From Curtobacterium ammoniigenes NBRC 101786 (GTDB lineage: Bacteria > Actinomycetota > Actinomycetes > Actinomycetales > Microbacteriaceae), in the NCBI RefSeq assembly GCF_001571045.1, contig NZ_BCSV01000001.1:620001-684000 (forward strand): 64,000 bases of DNA, in the 5' to 3' direction. Positions 17,401 through 25,454 of the stretch are shown here, one piece after another. The notes under the pieces are model-generated. The model was not told the DNA's origin. It saw only the letters and a list, made by a program, of their open reading frames with translations, and did no database searches. The position numbers were made by a program, and so were the translations under genes. Numbering within the stretch: position 1 is the stretch's first letter; the number at the start of each line of letters is the position of its first letter.

Positions 17401-17843
17401 CGCGTGCCCGGGGCGTGGAAGACCCGCGCGAGCGTGACCGGCTCGTCCGCGAGATTCTCGTAGCGCAGCAGGATTCCACTCCAGGTCGCGCGCGGGCGCA
17501 GGTACGTCGTCGTGGCCCGGTCCGCGCGCTCGTCGGCCTCTTTGGTCCAGGCTCCGCGCACATAGCTCATGAGCGTGCGGTCACCCTGCCGCGAGGCGCC
17601 GTCCTGCGCGGCCGCGTTCAGCTTCAGCCAGCGGTCGGGCGTGAGCACGGCCGCGATCGCGTCGAGCAGCGAGGATTTCCCAGAACCGGACGCGCCGGTG
17701 AACAGATGGCCAAGACGTGCCACGTCCACCGCGACAGCGCCCGAGAACGTTCCCCAGTTGACGAGCTCGATGCGGGCGAGCCGCCACTGGCCGACGTGGC
17801 TCGAATCGGACTGGATCTCGTCGTTGGAGAACAGCATCGTCAT
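14490..17843 (-). CDS. jetC: Wadjet protein JetC (SMC/MukB-like ATPase)
   Basis: At 1117 residues this is a full-length SMC-type ATPase. Walker A GASGSGKSS is at residues 50-58; the ABC signature LSGGQ is near 1000 and Walker B IVLDEAFD near 1034. Between them are long Ala/Glu/Arg-rich coiled coils around a central hinge-like globular part (about residues 450-700). JetC forms the loop-extruding motor with JetA and JetB, which detects small circular DNA. The gene overlaps jetB and jetD by four bases on each side. Confidence 0.97.
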   Translation of the reverse strand: MTMLFSNDEIQSDSSHVGQWRLARIELVNWGTFSGAVAVDVARLGHLFTGASGSGKSSLLDAIAAVLTPDRWLKLNAAAQDGASRQGDRTLMSYVRGAWTKEADERADRATTTYLRPRATWSGILLRYENLADEPVTLARVFHAPGTRTDSSALKDARLFLRGELELLSLKPHVENGIDARRMTTALPSALITTSGKHGRFHERVTRQFGFRGDTTLQLLHKTQSAKNLGTLDALFRGFMLDLPGTFARSDNAVEQFTELDRAHAHVVDLRRQADALGRVDASITAFDAASAIEADATRLRDAVEPYTATFKLNLAREALAPARATLARAAAALREAERTQQLASDALETARARVRDEGGARVELLQAQVDTAEADQNAVATRLAELTRDLDSIGAPAPSDAAQFAELVASAIAEGAHPIAALDYKIQDAASEARRTLEQLDAQLKALRDHRSNLDPRLLSARRYLAQSLSVPETTLPFAAELVSVIPDHAEWRGAIERVLTPFAPTLLVPDAHLAAVRRAADSRHLGVRLVMEAVPVSVEEPRRPRDPRSLVHRVAVADGWAAAYVRRRIATEYDYACVANPDEFDDIDRGVTVTGLVKRAARRYEKDDRSAVTDATRWVLGGDIDARLEALLVLRRQAEAAQLTTAEVVARASVERDALITRRTVFLRVAHLTWDQVDVASAERVTEARRGELHKLTSGSATLREAQQAQELAAEQCRVAESEVKRAQGDEAIAGKAVELVQASIDELEAARVEPVSAELAEDLGARFRAERRSLSLETVDAVARVVLSKLSHEKDAAGRRVRDAEAAFAGRAAEFRSRWPAVASELTIEIADRNGYRELLKGILERGLPDKVGEFRRLLRERSRDVVAHLLGDLRDAPGLIRERILPVNASLGRSPFEGADTFLEIDVKTRRSVEVEEFLAELRRIVEGNWADESERGAEQRFEVLQRVIGRLGSKDRVDLDWRTRVLDTRLHVSFLAREKNSARRVLRVYDSAEGLSGGQRQKLVIFCLAAALRYQLTEEEDDVPKYGSIVLDEAFDKADSRYTRNAMEVFRAFGFHMILATPQKLLQTLEPYVGAITSISNPDRRASRLANVVFDVADASPRPHAAEAETRA

Positions 17844-18499
17844 TCGTCTGCCCCCTGAATCTCGCGCGCGTCGCTCGGCTCTCCCGCGCCTTCGCGTGCG
17901 ATGCGCTGGTACTCAGCGGTGATGGCGCGCACCTGATCGGCGTCGACCAAGAGCCGCAGCACGGGGGAGATTTCGGCGCGATCTTCGCCGACGGGGTGCA
18001 GCACGCGCAGCTTGTTCTGCATCTTGTGCCACGACGAGCTGACCCGGCTCGTGAAGTCCTTCTCGTCCCGATCGGCGGTGCGGAACACGGCGAGCTGCTC
18101 GAAGACCTCGGCTTGCCCGACGATGACGCGCCCGCCCCCTTCCTCACTGAGCAGGGTTTGGCGCAGCACCAGCAGCATCGCGGTATCGAGGAACGTCAGC
18201 GGCTCGGAGCGGACCGCGCGGGGCGCGCCTTCCGCAGGAGCGTTGCGCACGAACGCGAATTCGTTGTCGGGGTCGAGGACGAGTTCGAGGAAGAGGTCGG
18301 CCAGGCGGGAACGGATGACGTCCTGATCGCTCAGCAACACGGACCACAGCTGGGCCTCGCGGGCCCCGGAAAGATACGGGCCGCGCACCAGGCGCAGCAG
18401 TACCCGACGCGCCCGATCGGGCAGCGCGCCGGTGTCGGTCGGCCAGAGGCTCGTGTTCGTCGTCTCCTCGGCTGAGCCGTCCAGTGGAGTCTCGGTCAT
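17840..18499 (-). CDS. jetB: Wadjet protein JetB (MukE-like, DUF4194)
   Basis: The 219-residue protein matches the MukE-like winged-helix subunit of Wadjet by size, position and content: an N-terminal RARRVLLRLVRGPYLSGARE segment, FLDTAMLLVLRQTLLSEEGG in the middle and VSSWHKMQNKLRVLHPVGED toward the end. It links the JetA kleisin to the motor. It overlaps jetA and jetC by four bases, which implies fixed subunit ratios through coupled translation. Confidence 0.95.
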   Translation of the reverse strand: MTETPLDGSAEETTNTSLWPTDTGALPDRARRVLLRLVRGPYLSGAREAQLWSVLLSDQDVIRSRLADLFLELVLDPDNEFAFVRNAPAEGAPRAVRSEPLTFLDTAMLLVLRQTLLSEEGGGRVIVGQAEVFEQLAVFRTADRDEKDFTSRVSSSWHKMQNKLRVLHPVGEDRAEISPVLRLLVDADQVRAITAEYQRIAREGAGEPSDAREIQGADE

Positions 18500-19947
18500 A
18501 CAACCGCTCCGGTGAATCGATGAGCGGCGACCACGGCGGTGCGATCGACCTCGTCGACTCCGCGCCAGCGGAGCACTTCAGGCTCGTCGTCGATGGTGCC
18601 CTGGTCCGCGGCTAGTGCGAGAAGGCCGACGACGCTGCCCACACCCTGGGTCGCGGGGTGTCGGTCGAGCACATCTGCCACGGTGCAGCTTCGAAGTTCG
18701 GAGAGTACGTCGTTGACGTTGCGGGTAAGCTCGTCGAAGTCGATTTCGGTTTCGCGAGCAAGGGCGCGCAGTTCCTTGATGTTCGCGGTCTCGGTCTCCT
18801 GTATCGGCACCTCAGCGGTCGCCGCGAACTCGGCAGGATCGTGCAACTCGAGCGCTCCCGCGCTTGACATCGAGACCGCTGAGAGATCGAGCGCGACGCC
18901 GACGGGATGCCACGGTCGGGTGTGCGCGGCCGCCACGACACCGGCGTGCTGCGCCTCGCGCAGCAGCGTCCGCAGGACCCGGTCGCGCTGATAATCCTGC
19001 GATTGCACATAGCGGCGCAGTGCTCGGGCGAACAGGGTGATGACGTCGTGGATTTCGGCGCTGCGGCCCTTCAGCGTCGTGAGGAACGAACGCAACGCAC
19101 GTCGTTCGTCGGGAGAGAGCGTGTGTGCGAACCTTCGGTCGAGAATCCGGCGGATGTCTGCCTCGAAGGCCGCGCCGAGCGCGGGGTCGAGTACGAGCTG
19201 CGAGAACGCCGCGAAGCTGCGGCCCGCATCGGAGTCGGAGATGTGGTCGATCCCGCGAAATACCTCATCGACCACCGCGGCTTGTGAGGCATCCGACTCG
19301 ACGATCTTCGCCCGCAACGAGGCGTTGAGCGCCTCAAATTCGGCACGTACGCGTGCGAAGTCGTCTGGTACATCGGCGGCCTGGGCGAGCAGGTCGCGCA
19401 CCTGCTCGAGCGCTCGATCCCCGTCAAGTGCGGCCTCCTCGCCAGAACGCAACTTGGAGATGCGCTGTTTGACCCGCTCGATCTCTTCTTCGAGAAGAGC
19501 GATGCGGGTACTCACATCGGGGTCGGTGTCGATTGCCAGGCGGCGCAACTGCGCAGCGAGGCTCGCGAGCCGCGACTCGGTGACGCTCGAGCGAGGGGCC
19601 GCGCGGGCCTGCAGGAATCGGATCGCCGCGATCGCGTCTGGCGAGAGCTCGAGTGTCTCGCCGCGCGCCTCGGACGATGGGCGCCGCACCAGGAAGCCGG
19701 CGGAGCGCCATTCGCTGCAATAGCCCTTTGCGCTGAGCGGCAGGACGAAACCTTGCACACGCAGGCGCTCAAGGTCGGCATCGAGGCGCTCGTAGAGCTC
19801 TTCGGCGCCGATACGGCGCTCATCACCGCCCAAATGCACGCCCAGGAGGCCAGCGATCAGCGGGGCGTTGTCGGCGCGCAGAAGGCGCCACGCAGCGTCT
19901 CGCTCAGCGACGTGCGCGAGTTGGAGTGCTTGGGCGACGGCGGGCAC
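18496..19947 (-). CDS. jetA: Wadjet protein JetA (MukF/kleisin-like, DUF3375)
   Basis: The 483-residue DUF3375 protein begins at GTG 19947; the family N-terminal signature AAWRLLRADNAPLIAGLL lies about 20 residues in, which supports this start although no strong ribosome site is seen. The middle carries a coiled coil (IALLEEEIERVKQRISKLRS) and a YVQSQDYQRDRVLRTLLREA helix typical of the family. JetA acts as the kleisin closing the JetC ring. It is the first gene of the operon. The frame stays open upstream into an IS3 relic, so the native promoter region may have been altered. Confidence 0.95.
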   Translation of the reverse strand: MPAVAQALQLAHVAERDAAWRLLRADNAPLIAGLLGVHLGGDERRIGAEELYERLDADLERLRVQGFVLPLSAKGYCSEWRSAGFLVRRPSSEARGETLELSPDAIAAIRFLQARAAPRSSVTESRLASLAAQLRRLAIDTDPDVSTRIALLEEEIERVKQRISKLRSGEEAALDGDRALEQVRDLLAQAADVPDDFARVRAEFEALNASLRAKIVESDASQAAVVDEVFRGIDHISDSDAGRSFAAFSQLVLDPALGAAFEADIRRILDRRFAHTLSPDERRALRSFLTTLKGRSAEIHDVITLFARALRRYVQSQDYQRDRVLRTLLREAQHAGVVAAAHTRPWHPVGVALDLSAVSMSSAGALELHDPAEFAATAEVPIQETETANIKELRALARETEIDFDELTRNVNDVLSELRSCTVADVLDRHPATQGVGSVVGLLALAADQGTIDDEPEVLRWRGVDEVDRTAVVAAHRFTGAVV

Positions 19948-20214
19948 GCCATCATTCTGGTGCAGGCCGGCGACATTGCTCTCGGGATGTCGTCCCTCAC
20001 GTGCGCGATGCCCTGTACTGGGGCCAGCGCGGGCGTGCTCGGTTCAACGGTCACCAGTATTGGGGCGGCTCAGGGCAGGCCTCCAGGGGGACGCGAAGTG
20101 GGGACCGCAACCGGTGCAAGGAGTGAAACGTGTGCAACCGCTGACGTCGTTGGTCGCCCCGAGTCGCCTGCTGCAAGGATGAATCGCCTGGCCTTCGTTC
20201 TTATCGGGTTGTTT

Positions 20215-20436
20215 GTCCGGCGCGGGCAGTGGAGGCGGGAGTTGTTCCACCCCACACGTACTCGAGCGTGGCGAGCTCGACTTGTCGACGGTCCGCCAGG
20301 GGCCGCGTTGACGGATCAGCTCGGCAACGGCCGCGGACGCGGCCGTCAACGATGGATACTCGGACCGGTGCTCACGCACCAGCCGCACGGCCCGCTCCCG
20401 GAGCGCGGGATCGATCTTCTTGGGCATGACTGACAT
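20215..20436 (-). pseudogene. IS3-family deletion derivative
   Basis: The minus strand begins like an OrfA (MPKKIDPALRERAVRLVREH) and within 40 codons jumps to the C-terminal part of an OrfB (ELIRQRGPWRTVDK), then continues after one missing base as VELATLEYVWGG. The intervening about one kilobase is deleted. The OrfB piece closely matches the complete IS3 element at 5194-6497. It sits directly upstream of jetA and beside array B. Confidence 0.85.
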
Positions 20437-20477
20437 CCTTCAAATCAAAAGGATGCGGCATCAAACCTGGAGCGCTT

Positions 20478-20695
20478 CATGGCGCGCGAGAAGAGTCCCT
20501 TCGGGATGGAGCGCGAGAAGAGTCCCCTGAGGATGGAGCGCGAGAAGAGTCCCCTCGGGATCAGGTGCGGGAAGAATCCGTTATCGAACGGGGGTGAGAA
20601 GAGCCTTCCGCGCGAGTCCCCGCTCTCCTTGACCAAGCGCGAGAAGCGTCTCTTCCGTGCGGAGCGCGAGAAGAGTCCCTTCCCGTCGAAGCGGA
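20478..20695 (+). repeat. tandem repeat array B (27-base units)
   Basis: Seven units related one-for-one to array A. The clearest start at 20503, 20530 and 20557 (GGGATGGAGCGCGAGAAGAG plus TCCC). Even the irregular fifth unit matches: GAGAAGAGCCTTCCGCGCGA here, GAGAAGAGCCTTTCGTGCGA in array A. The two arrays are therefore copies of one element, in the same orientation, 8.2 kb apart, with the Wadjet operon and the AbiEii relic between them. Confidence 0.9.
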
Positions 20696-20730
20696 TGGGG
20701 CTGCGTATCGCCTCCGCTCACTCCCACCAG
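20692..20730 (+). repeat. array-associated tail, copy B
   Basis: CGGATGGGGCTGCGTATCGC followed by CTCCGCTCACTCCCACCA directly follows array B and overlaps the last codons of the nuclease-like gene. It matches 12690-12728 at most positions. Confidence 0.7.
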
Positions 20731-21767
20731 TGGTCGTCGGGGACGGTCTGTCCGATGCTGTGGCGGAGGATCGCTTGTCGAAGTTCGGCCCACGGGACGG
20801 GTTCGCCGGCGAGGCGTCGCAGTGTTGGCAGGCCGATGCTCTTTCCAACGGCTGCGTCGTCGAGTGCGCTTCTGCCGAGGACGAAGAAGTCCCACTGGCT
20901 AATGTCGAGCGGGTCGTATTGGTCGTGGCGTGTAGCGGTTTGCACGGCGAACACGTAGACGTGTGCGTTCAGCTGCCTGCCGGCAGGGTCGTGTCCGTGT
21001 CGCGGGTGGTAACGGGTGCCGCGGAGGCCGCTGAACTCGATGCGCGAGAGCGCGCGCTGTTCCCACGCCTGCAAGTACGCGGACGATTTCACTTCGACTC
21101 GGATCCGCTCATCGACGAGGAGGTCGTATGCGTCCCATTCGATTCGGGCAGCGTCGCCGAGTCCGACCGCTTGGGCGACGAGGAACTCCGCGAGATACCC
21201 GCGAGCGTTGTTCATCCGCAGGTCCGAGAGCGCAAACCGCCAGAAGTCCGCGACGGTCGCGTCCAGTCCGCGGAACCGTGCTGTCCCGTCCACCGCTCCT
21301 CGCGGCGGCGGCTGGATCCATTCCTCCACGGCCCGGCCAGGCTCGGCGGCGGAACTCGGATTCGCGTCGCCCGCGCTCCCGAAGACAGCACCCTCATCCG
21401 CGCGAACGGGCAGCGCGGGCGTCTGCACGGAGCGGCCGCTCCCGATCCACGGGCCGTCGTGGGCCACGCAGGCTTGGCAGCGATCAGTTGCGACCAGCAA
21501 GGGGTTTCCGCCTCCAGTCGCGGGGAGGCGTTCTCCGTTTCCGAGTCGTTCCCAAGCGTCCGGGATATCGAGGTCCGCCCATCTGCTCATGTCCGGGTCG
21601 TCGCCTTTGTGATGACAGCCATCGAAGTGCGCCATCCCCCGGGGCGAGACTCGCAGCATCGCGGACGCCACCAACGCACGGTGCGCTTCCTTCGCGGCTC
21701 GTTCCTCCGGACCACGTCCGTGCGGGCAGAACAGGTCGTCCATGTCATCGAGGTCGCACCACATCAT
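20718..21767 (-). CDS. PD-(D/E)XK nuclease-like protein
   Basis: The C-terminal third has a nuclease-type core: YDLLVDERIRVEVKSSAYL near residue 225, with D followed by ExK, preceded by a helix GYLAEFLVAQAVGLGDAARI. The N-terminal part has scattered Cys/His pairs (CPHG, HFDGCHHKGDD, RCQAC) that might bind zinc. The start is uncertain: the frame opens at 21992, but codon quality improves from the double ATG at 21767/21764. I suggest a restriction-like or defence nuclease from its motif and neighbours. It is divergent from the gene at 22050. Confidence 0.6.
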   Translation of the reverse strand: MMWCDLDDMDDLFCPHGRGPEERAAKEAHRALVASAMLRVSPRGMAHFDGCHHKGDDPDMSRWADLDIPDAWERLGNGERLPATGGGNPLLVATDRCQACVAHDGPWIGSGRSVQTPALPVRADEGAVFGSAGDANPSSAAEPGRAVEEWIQPPPRGAVDGTARFRGLDATVADFWRFALSDLRMNNARGYLAEFLVAQAVGLGDAARIEWDAYDLLVDERIRVEVKSSAYLQAWEQRALSRIEFSGLRGTRYHPRHGHDPAGRQLNAHVYVFAVQTATRHDQYDPLDISQWDFFVLGRSALDDAAVGKSIGLPTLRRLAGEPVPWAELRQAILRHSIGQTVPDDHWWE

Positions 21768-22049
21768 GCGCTCATCATTCACGAAAGGGGCGACACGAGC
21801 GGTCAACACGTTCCCGAACCCTTCCCCGGCTACGGGCCCATGTTCACCGCGGGCTATGGTCCATTCGCGTACGCCGACTACACGGCAGCCGCAGTCGATT
21901 CCTACTCGCCGCGTTACCTCTCGACGGACGGCTTCGCACTCGGAGCCTGGCCGTTGGAACTCGGTCCGGCTTGTGCGAAGCCTTGGCTGCATGCTCAGAA
22001 AGTTCTTTCCGCAGTCATCGTTGACGGTGGGTCGTGGTCGAATCCCCCC

Positions 22050-22967
22050 ATGATCGAGCAGGTTGGCGACGGTACGCAGATGCGAGTGTGGAGCGATCCG
22101 GAGGAATTGGCGGCGCTGATTGTCTTGACCGCGACGGGTGGGACGGTGTGTGGATGGGATCGGAACCAGGAAGGGGGAAAGCCTGGGCGTGCTGACTTTG
22201 CGCTGATGGACGCCGCGGGCGAGCGCTGCGGGCTGCTGGAAGTGACCTCAGTTGCAGACGGCGGTTCTGAAGCGTCGATGAAGGAGCTGCGGAGGCGCAC
22301 GGGTGCGTTCGGTGGTGATCTGCGCGATCGTCGCTCCGTGCCGGGTTCGGACTTCGAATGGGTGATGCATGTGCGATCCGGAGCGCGGCTGAAACCGCTG
22401 TGGGGTGCGCTGGACGGTCTTCTTGGGGAGCTCGAGCAGGAGATCCGTCAGCACGATCGCTTCCCTGTTCACGTTCTCGCTGCCGACTCGACGGAGCCAT
22501 CCATGCTCGACGCTGTCACTCGGGATCCGCTCCGGGGGAAGCTGTTCAACCTCGGGCTGAGCGCCCTGTCCGCATATCCGCCCGCTGATGACGCGGATCG
22601 TGGACGACTCACGGTTGTCATGTCCTCGGTGTTCCCCGCAGCCACGCCGGGCGATATCACTGCAGCGGTGAACGTTGAGTTGATGAAGCGGGATAACCGT
22701 TCGAAACTTGCTGCCGCATCCGGTGGCCGCGCTGAACTGTTCGTCTGGCTCGACCGGGGTCCACTGCTCCACGCCGCATGGGACGCGGCGGCCCGCGACC
22801 CGCGGAACGCGGATCTCCCCGCTCCTACCCTTCCTGCGGAGGTCACGGGGGTGTGGGTTGCGCCGATGCCCCGGCCGAATGCGACACCGTCATCCGTGCT
22901 GTCCACGTGGTGGTACTCCACCGGCGACGCCCTCCGATACCAGCACTGGTCGTCGTTGTCGCGCTGA
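22050..22967 (+). CDS. hypothetical protein, possible nuclease relative
   Basis: The 305-codon frame opens at ATG 22050. It begins with an acidic, compact domain in which ADFALMDAAGERCGLLEVTS (about residues 46-66) resembles the D...E-x-T/K strand of restriction-type nucleases; the Lys is replaced by Thr. Later come ELEQEIRQHDRFPVHVLAAD and a Trp-rich C-terminus. I know no family. It is divergent from the nuclease-like gene with about 280 bases between them, so the pair could form one module. Confidence 0.55.
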   Translation: MIEQVGDGTQMRVWSDPEELAALIVLTATGGTVCGWDRNQEGGKPGRADFALMDAAGERCGLLEVTSVADGGSEASMKELRRRTGAFGGDLRDRRSVPGSDFEWVMHVRSGARLKPLWGALDGLLGELEQEIRQHDRFPVHVLAADSTEPSMLDAVTRDPLRGKLFNLGLSALSAYPPADDADRGRLTVVMSSVFPAATPGDITAAVNVELMKRDNRSKLAAASGGRAELFVWLDRGPLLHAAWDAAARDPRNADLPAPTLPAEVTGVWVAPMPRPNATPSSVLSTWWYSTGDALRYQHWSSLSR

Positions 22968-22969
22968 CG

Positions 22970-23275
22970 GGGTTCATGCGCGGATGTGGCTGTTTGGGGA
23001 GGGGTCGTGGCTGCGGTCGCGCGGAGGGATCCTGTTTCGGCGTTGCGGTTGGTCTCTCGGACGATGGTGATCCACGGGTTCCGGGGTGTGCGGTCTCGGA
23101 CGAGGTGTTCCGCGTCGGCGATGCTGTCGATGTGGACCCATTGGAAGTCGGTGTGGTCGTCGCGGTAGATCAGGATCTCCTCCGCTGCTGCCGGTTCCCG
23201 GGAGGGCAGCAGAAGGGTGCCCGGATGCTCCTCCGGCATTGGCCGGGTGGGCGGAGCGAGTTCGAGCAACGGCAT
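22970..23275 (-). pseudogene. probable truncated gene at the end of the unknown cluster
   Basis: From ATG 23275 about 100 residues look coding (MPLLELAPP, EEILIYRDDHTDFQWVHIDS, RNPWITIVRET). The frame then runs without a stop to 22469, directly opposite the gene at 22050-22967, where it is only a shadow. I infer that the true 3' end was lost when the neighbouring module arrived. The function is unknown; its short beta-rich body recalls the product of 25451-25984. Confidence 0.45.
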
Positions 23276-23370
23276 CTTAGTCGTCCTCCCGGAGTGTGCT
23301 GAGCGAGGTCCATGCGGCCAGCCGCGCGAAGCGCGGATGGCAACGGGGGTGTGCGGGGTGTGGATGCGGT

Positions 23371-24312
23371 TCACGGCTGCGTGCGGAGCAGCCGGATGAC
23401 ATCGGCGAGGGGTCTCCCGGTGGTGATCCACTCGACCGGCGACACCGGGTGCCGCAGCTCCATGGGTCCGGACGGTTCGTCGGCGAGTGCCAGGTTGGGG
23501 GTGGTCATGAAGTTGGTGCTGCCGGCGGTGTCGGCCCAAGAGGCTGGCATCGCGGCGAGGAGCACGGGCAGCCCGGGCAGCAGCTCCCACCGCGGGCCGG
23601 TGGCGTCCCCGCTGTCGGCTTCCTCGTCGCTGTCCTCTGCGGAGTGGGGGTGGAGTTGCCAGGTGGGGATGCGGGTCCGGGCGCCGACGTCGAGTGCGAG
23701 CAGCTCCCGCTGCGTGATGAGCGCTTCGACGTCGTCGAGCGTGCGGTGCAGCCGGCTCGCTGTCTCGGCGACGTCGATGGAGGTGTCGAGGAGGTACGCG
23801 TCGTGCCGGTGATAGCTGTCGTGCTGCCAGGTGTCGGCGATGGTGTGTTGGGTGGCGAACGGCCAGAACGGCGCCTCCTCGCTCAGGCGGTGTTGGGCCT
23901 GCCGGGTGGCGGTGAGGAATGCGGGGCGGTCGAGTTCGCCGCGGACGTAGCGCCAGCAGTCCCGCTGCCAGATGGGGTCTTCAAGCAGGAGCGGTTCGGT
24001 GGGGGTGGTGAGGACGTGGCGGATGACGTGTTCGCGGCGGGCGACGTCGTCGGCGGGTTGCAGGATGGTGCGGATCAGCCGGTCTGCTTCCACCACCACC
24101 GGATCCGCCCGGTCGACAGCGGGCGTGCCGTCGGCGTAGGTCAGGACGTAGCCGGGTGGGAGCGGGGACGCGGCGATGCGGATCAGGACGGAACCGGACC
24201 GGTCCGCATACGCCACACCACCAGCGGAGGCGTCGGCGTCGAGGTAGAGCATGCCGAGGTATTCGTCCTCGGGGCTGTCGAGGGTGAGGTGCAGGCTCCG
24301 CAGCCGCACCAT
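23371..24312 (-). CDS. unknown protein with helix-turn-helix and shared C-terminal domain
   Basis: Starting at ATG 24312 (one-base overlap with the upstream stop, TGATG), the product has 313 residues. Near residue 200 an excisionase-like helix-turn-helix (DVAETASRLHRTLDDVEALI, then LLALDVGARTRIPTWQL) is followed by a domain ending TNFMTTPNLAL, VSPVEWITTG and VIRLLRTQ. The last part aligns with the C-terminus of the 27032-27535 product (VNTFMTSPHVLL, VTPTRWLACGG, VISILQNLD). The pattern resembles MbcA/ParS/Xre-type antitoxin C-terminal domains, which bind toxin partners; that is a hypothesis. The N-terminal 190 residues are unrecognised. Confidence 0.65.
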   Translation of the reverse strand: MVRLRSLHLTLDSPEDEYLGMLYLDADASAGGVAYADRSGSVLIRIAASPLPPGYVLTYADGTPAVDRADPVVVEADRLIRTILQPADDVARREHVIRHVLTTPTEPLLLEDPIWQRDCWRYVRGELDRPAFLTATRQAQHRLSEEAPFWPFATQHTIADTWQHDSYHRHDAYLLDTSIDVAETASRLHRTLDDVEALITQRELLALDVGARTRIPTWQLHPHSAEDSDEEADSGDATGPRWELLPGLPVLLAAMPASWADTAGSTNFMTTPNLALADEPSGPMELRHPVSPVEWITTGRPLADVIRLLRTQP

Positions 24313-25454
24313 CAACCCCCACCCCCATCCCGGCTCGTCGTGTTCCGCCCGTGGGCGCGCCAGCCCGGCGTCCGCGTCGGTGCCGCGTTCCATCCGGAAT
24401 CTGATTCTGCTGCGAACCTCGTCTGCGCGGTGGCACCGTCCGAGCGCGCTGGGTGGGGGTCGTGGCCGTGGAGGAGCCGCGTTCGGAGCTGCTCCTGCAG
24501 ATTGGTGTGGGTGGTGGTGCGGATGGTGTCGGCGAGGGCGAGCACCGGGTCGACCAGCCCCTCCCACCCGAGACTGGCTGCGGCGGTGCGGTGGATGGTC
24601 GGGTCCGCTGGCCACACCAGCTCCACCGTCGCACGCGTCGCAGGCGCGGGGCGGAACCCGTACGACTGGAGGTCGACGGGAGCGTGTGCGTAGGCGACGA
24701 GCTCCCGCGGCTCCGAAATCCCCGCATCCTGGGCGCCGTCGTGGGCGTCGGCGGTGGGGTAGCGGTGGGCGGCGGCGGGACCGGAGACGAGGACCGCGTT
24801 GGTGGTGAGCAGCGCCATCAGTTGCGCGGTCGTCGAGCCGGGATGCTCCCAGAAGCTGCTCAACCCGCCGGCCGCGCCGTAGTCACGGGTCGCGAATGTC
24901 AGCAGTGCCGCTCGGTCGGTGACGCGGAGGCGTTCGCCGGTGATGGTGACGAGGCCGTGGTCGGCGAGGAGCTGCGCCGCCTCGAGGGTGCGCGGGTCGG
25001 GAGTGTCCGCGCCGAAGGTCGGCAGCGGCATCTCGGCGACGGCCGGGTGGCGGTGGTGGAAGAAGGTGCGGGCGAGTTCGAACGCGTGCCACTCCACGAC
25101 CGTCCGCTCCGCCGACGGAGCTGCGCTCGGGTTGGGGTGGTAGCTGGTCAGCACGGCGTGTTGGTCCTCGAGGGCGAACAGCACCCCCGGCATGTCGGGG
25201 CGGGCGAGCTGCGGCAGCAGCGTTCCCGTGTCCGTGAGCACGAGCAGGGTCTCGCCGGGCGGTGCGGTGAGGGTGGCGTCGGCGAGCTGGGCATGCAGGT
25301 CCTGCTGCGGGTGGAGGTGGTGGATGCGGTAGCGGTGTCCGGTGGGGTCGCCGAGCAGGGTGGGGCCGAGGAGGACGCGGCGCTGCAGCTGCGCTTCCAG
25401 CAGCGGCAGCAGCCACGTCACATCCGTTCCCGCCGGGTCCCCGAACATGCTCAC
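24312..25454 (-). CDS. unknown protein, weak resemblance to AbiEi-type regulators
   Basis: The 380-residue product overlaps its neighbours by four bases upstream and one downstream. The N-terminal half is alpha/beta (LLVLTDTGTLLPQLAR, LFALEDQHAVLTSYHPNP). The second half includes a winged-helix-like stretch (AAQLLADHGLVTITGERLRV), VLVSGPAAAHRYPTAD, LQSYGFRP, and a final LVDPVLALADTIR. The order GPAAAxR, GFxP, DPVLALxD recalls AbiEi-like antitoxins, but no signature residue settles it. The last about 30 codons are low-complexity. Confidence 0.6.
   Translation of the reverse strand: MSMFGDPAGTDVTWLLPLLEAQLQRRVLLGPTLLGDPTGHRYRIHHLHPQQDLHAQLADATLTAPPGETLLVLTDTGTLLPQLARPDMPGVLFALEDQHAVLTSYHPNPSAAPSAERTVVEWHAFELARTFFHHRHPAVAEMPLPTFGADTPDPRTLEAAQLLADHGLVTITGERLRVTDRAALLTFATRDYGAAGGLSSFWEHPGSTTAQLMALLTTNAVLVSGPAAAHRYPTADAHDGAQDAGISEPRELVAYAHAPVDLQSYGFRPAPATRATVELVWPADPTIHRTAAASLGWEGLVDPVLALADTIRTTTHTNLQEQLRTRLLHGHDPHPARSDGATAQTRFAAESDSGWNAAPTRTPGWRAHGRNTTSRDGGGG

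Noticed and set aside
13812-18475. Many plus-strand frames across the Wadjet operon
   Set aside because: All are complements of jetA-jetD, which carry the conserved motifs.
20730-22049. Extension of the plus-strand gene at 22050 back to 20730 (745 codons)
   Set aside because: The added part is the complement of the nuclease-like gene, whose motifs are convincing on the minus strand.
22469-22969. Continuation of the gene at 23275 to the stop at 22469
   Set aside because: This part is a shadow of the gene at 22050-22967 and loses protein-like character.
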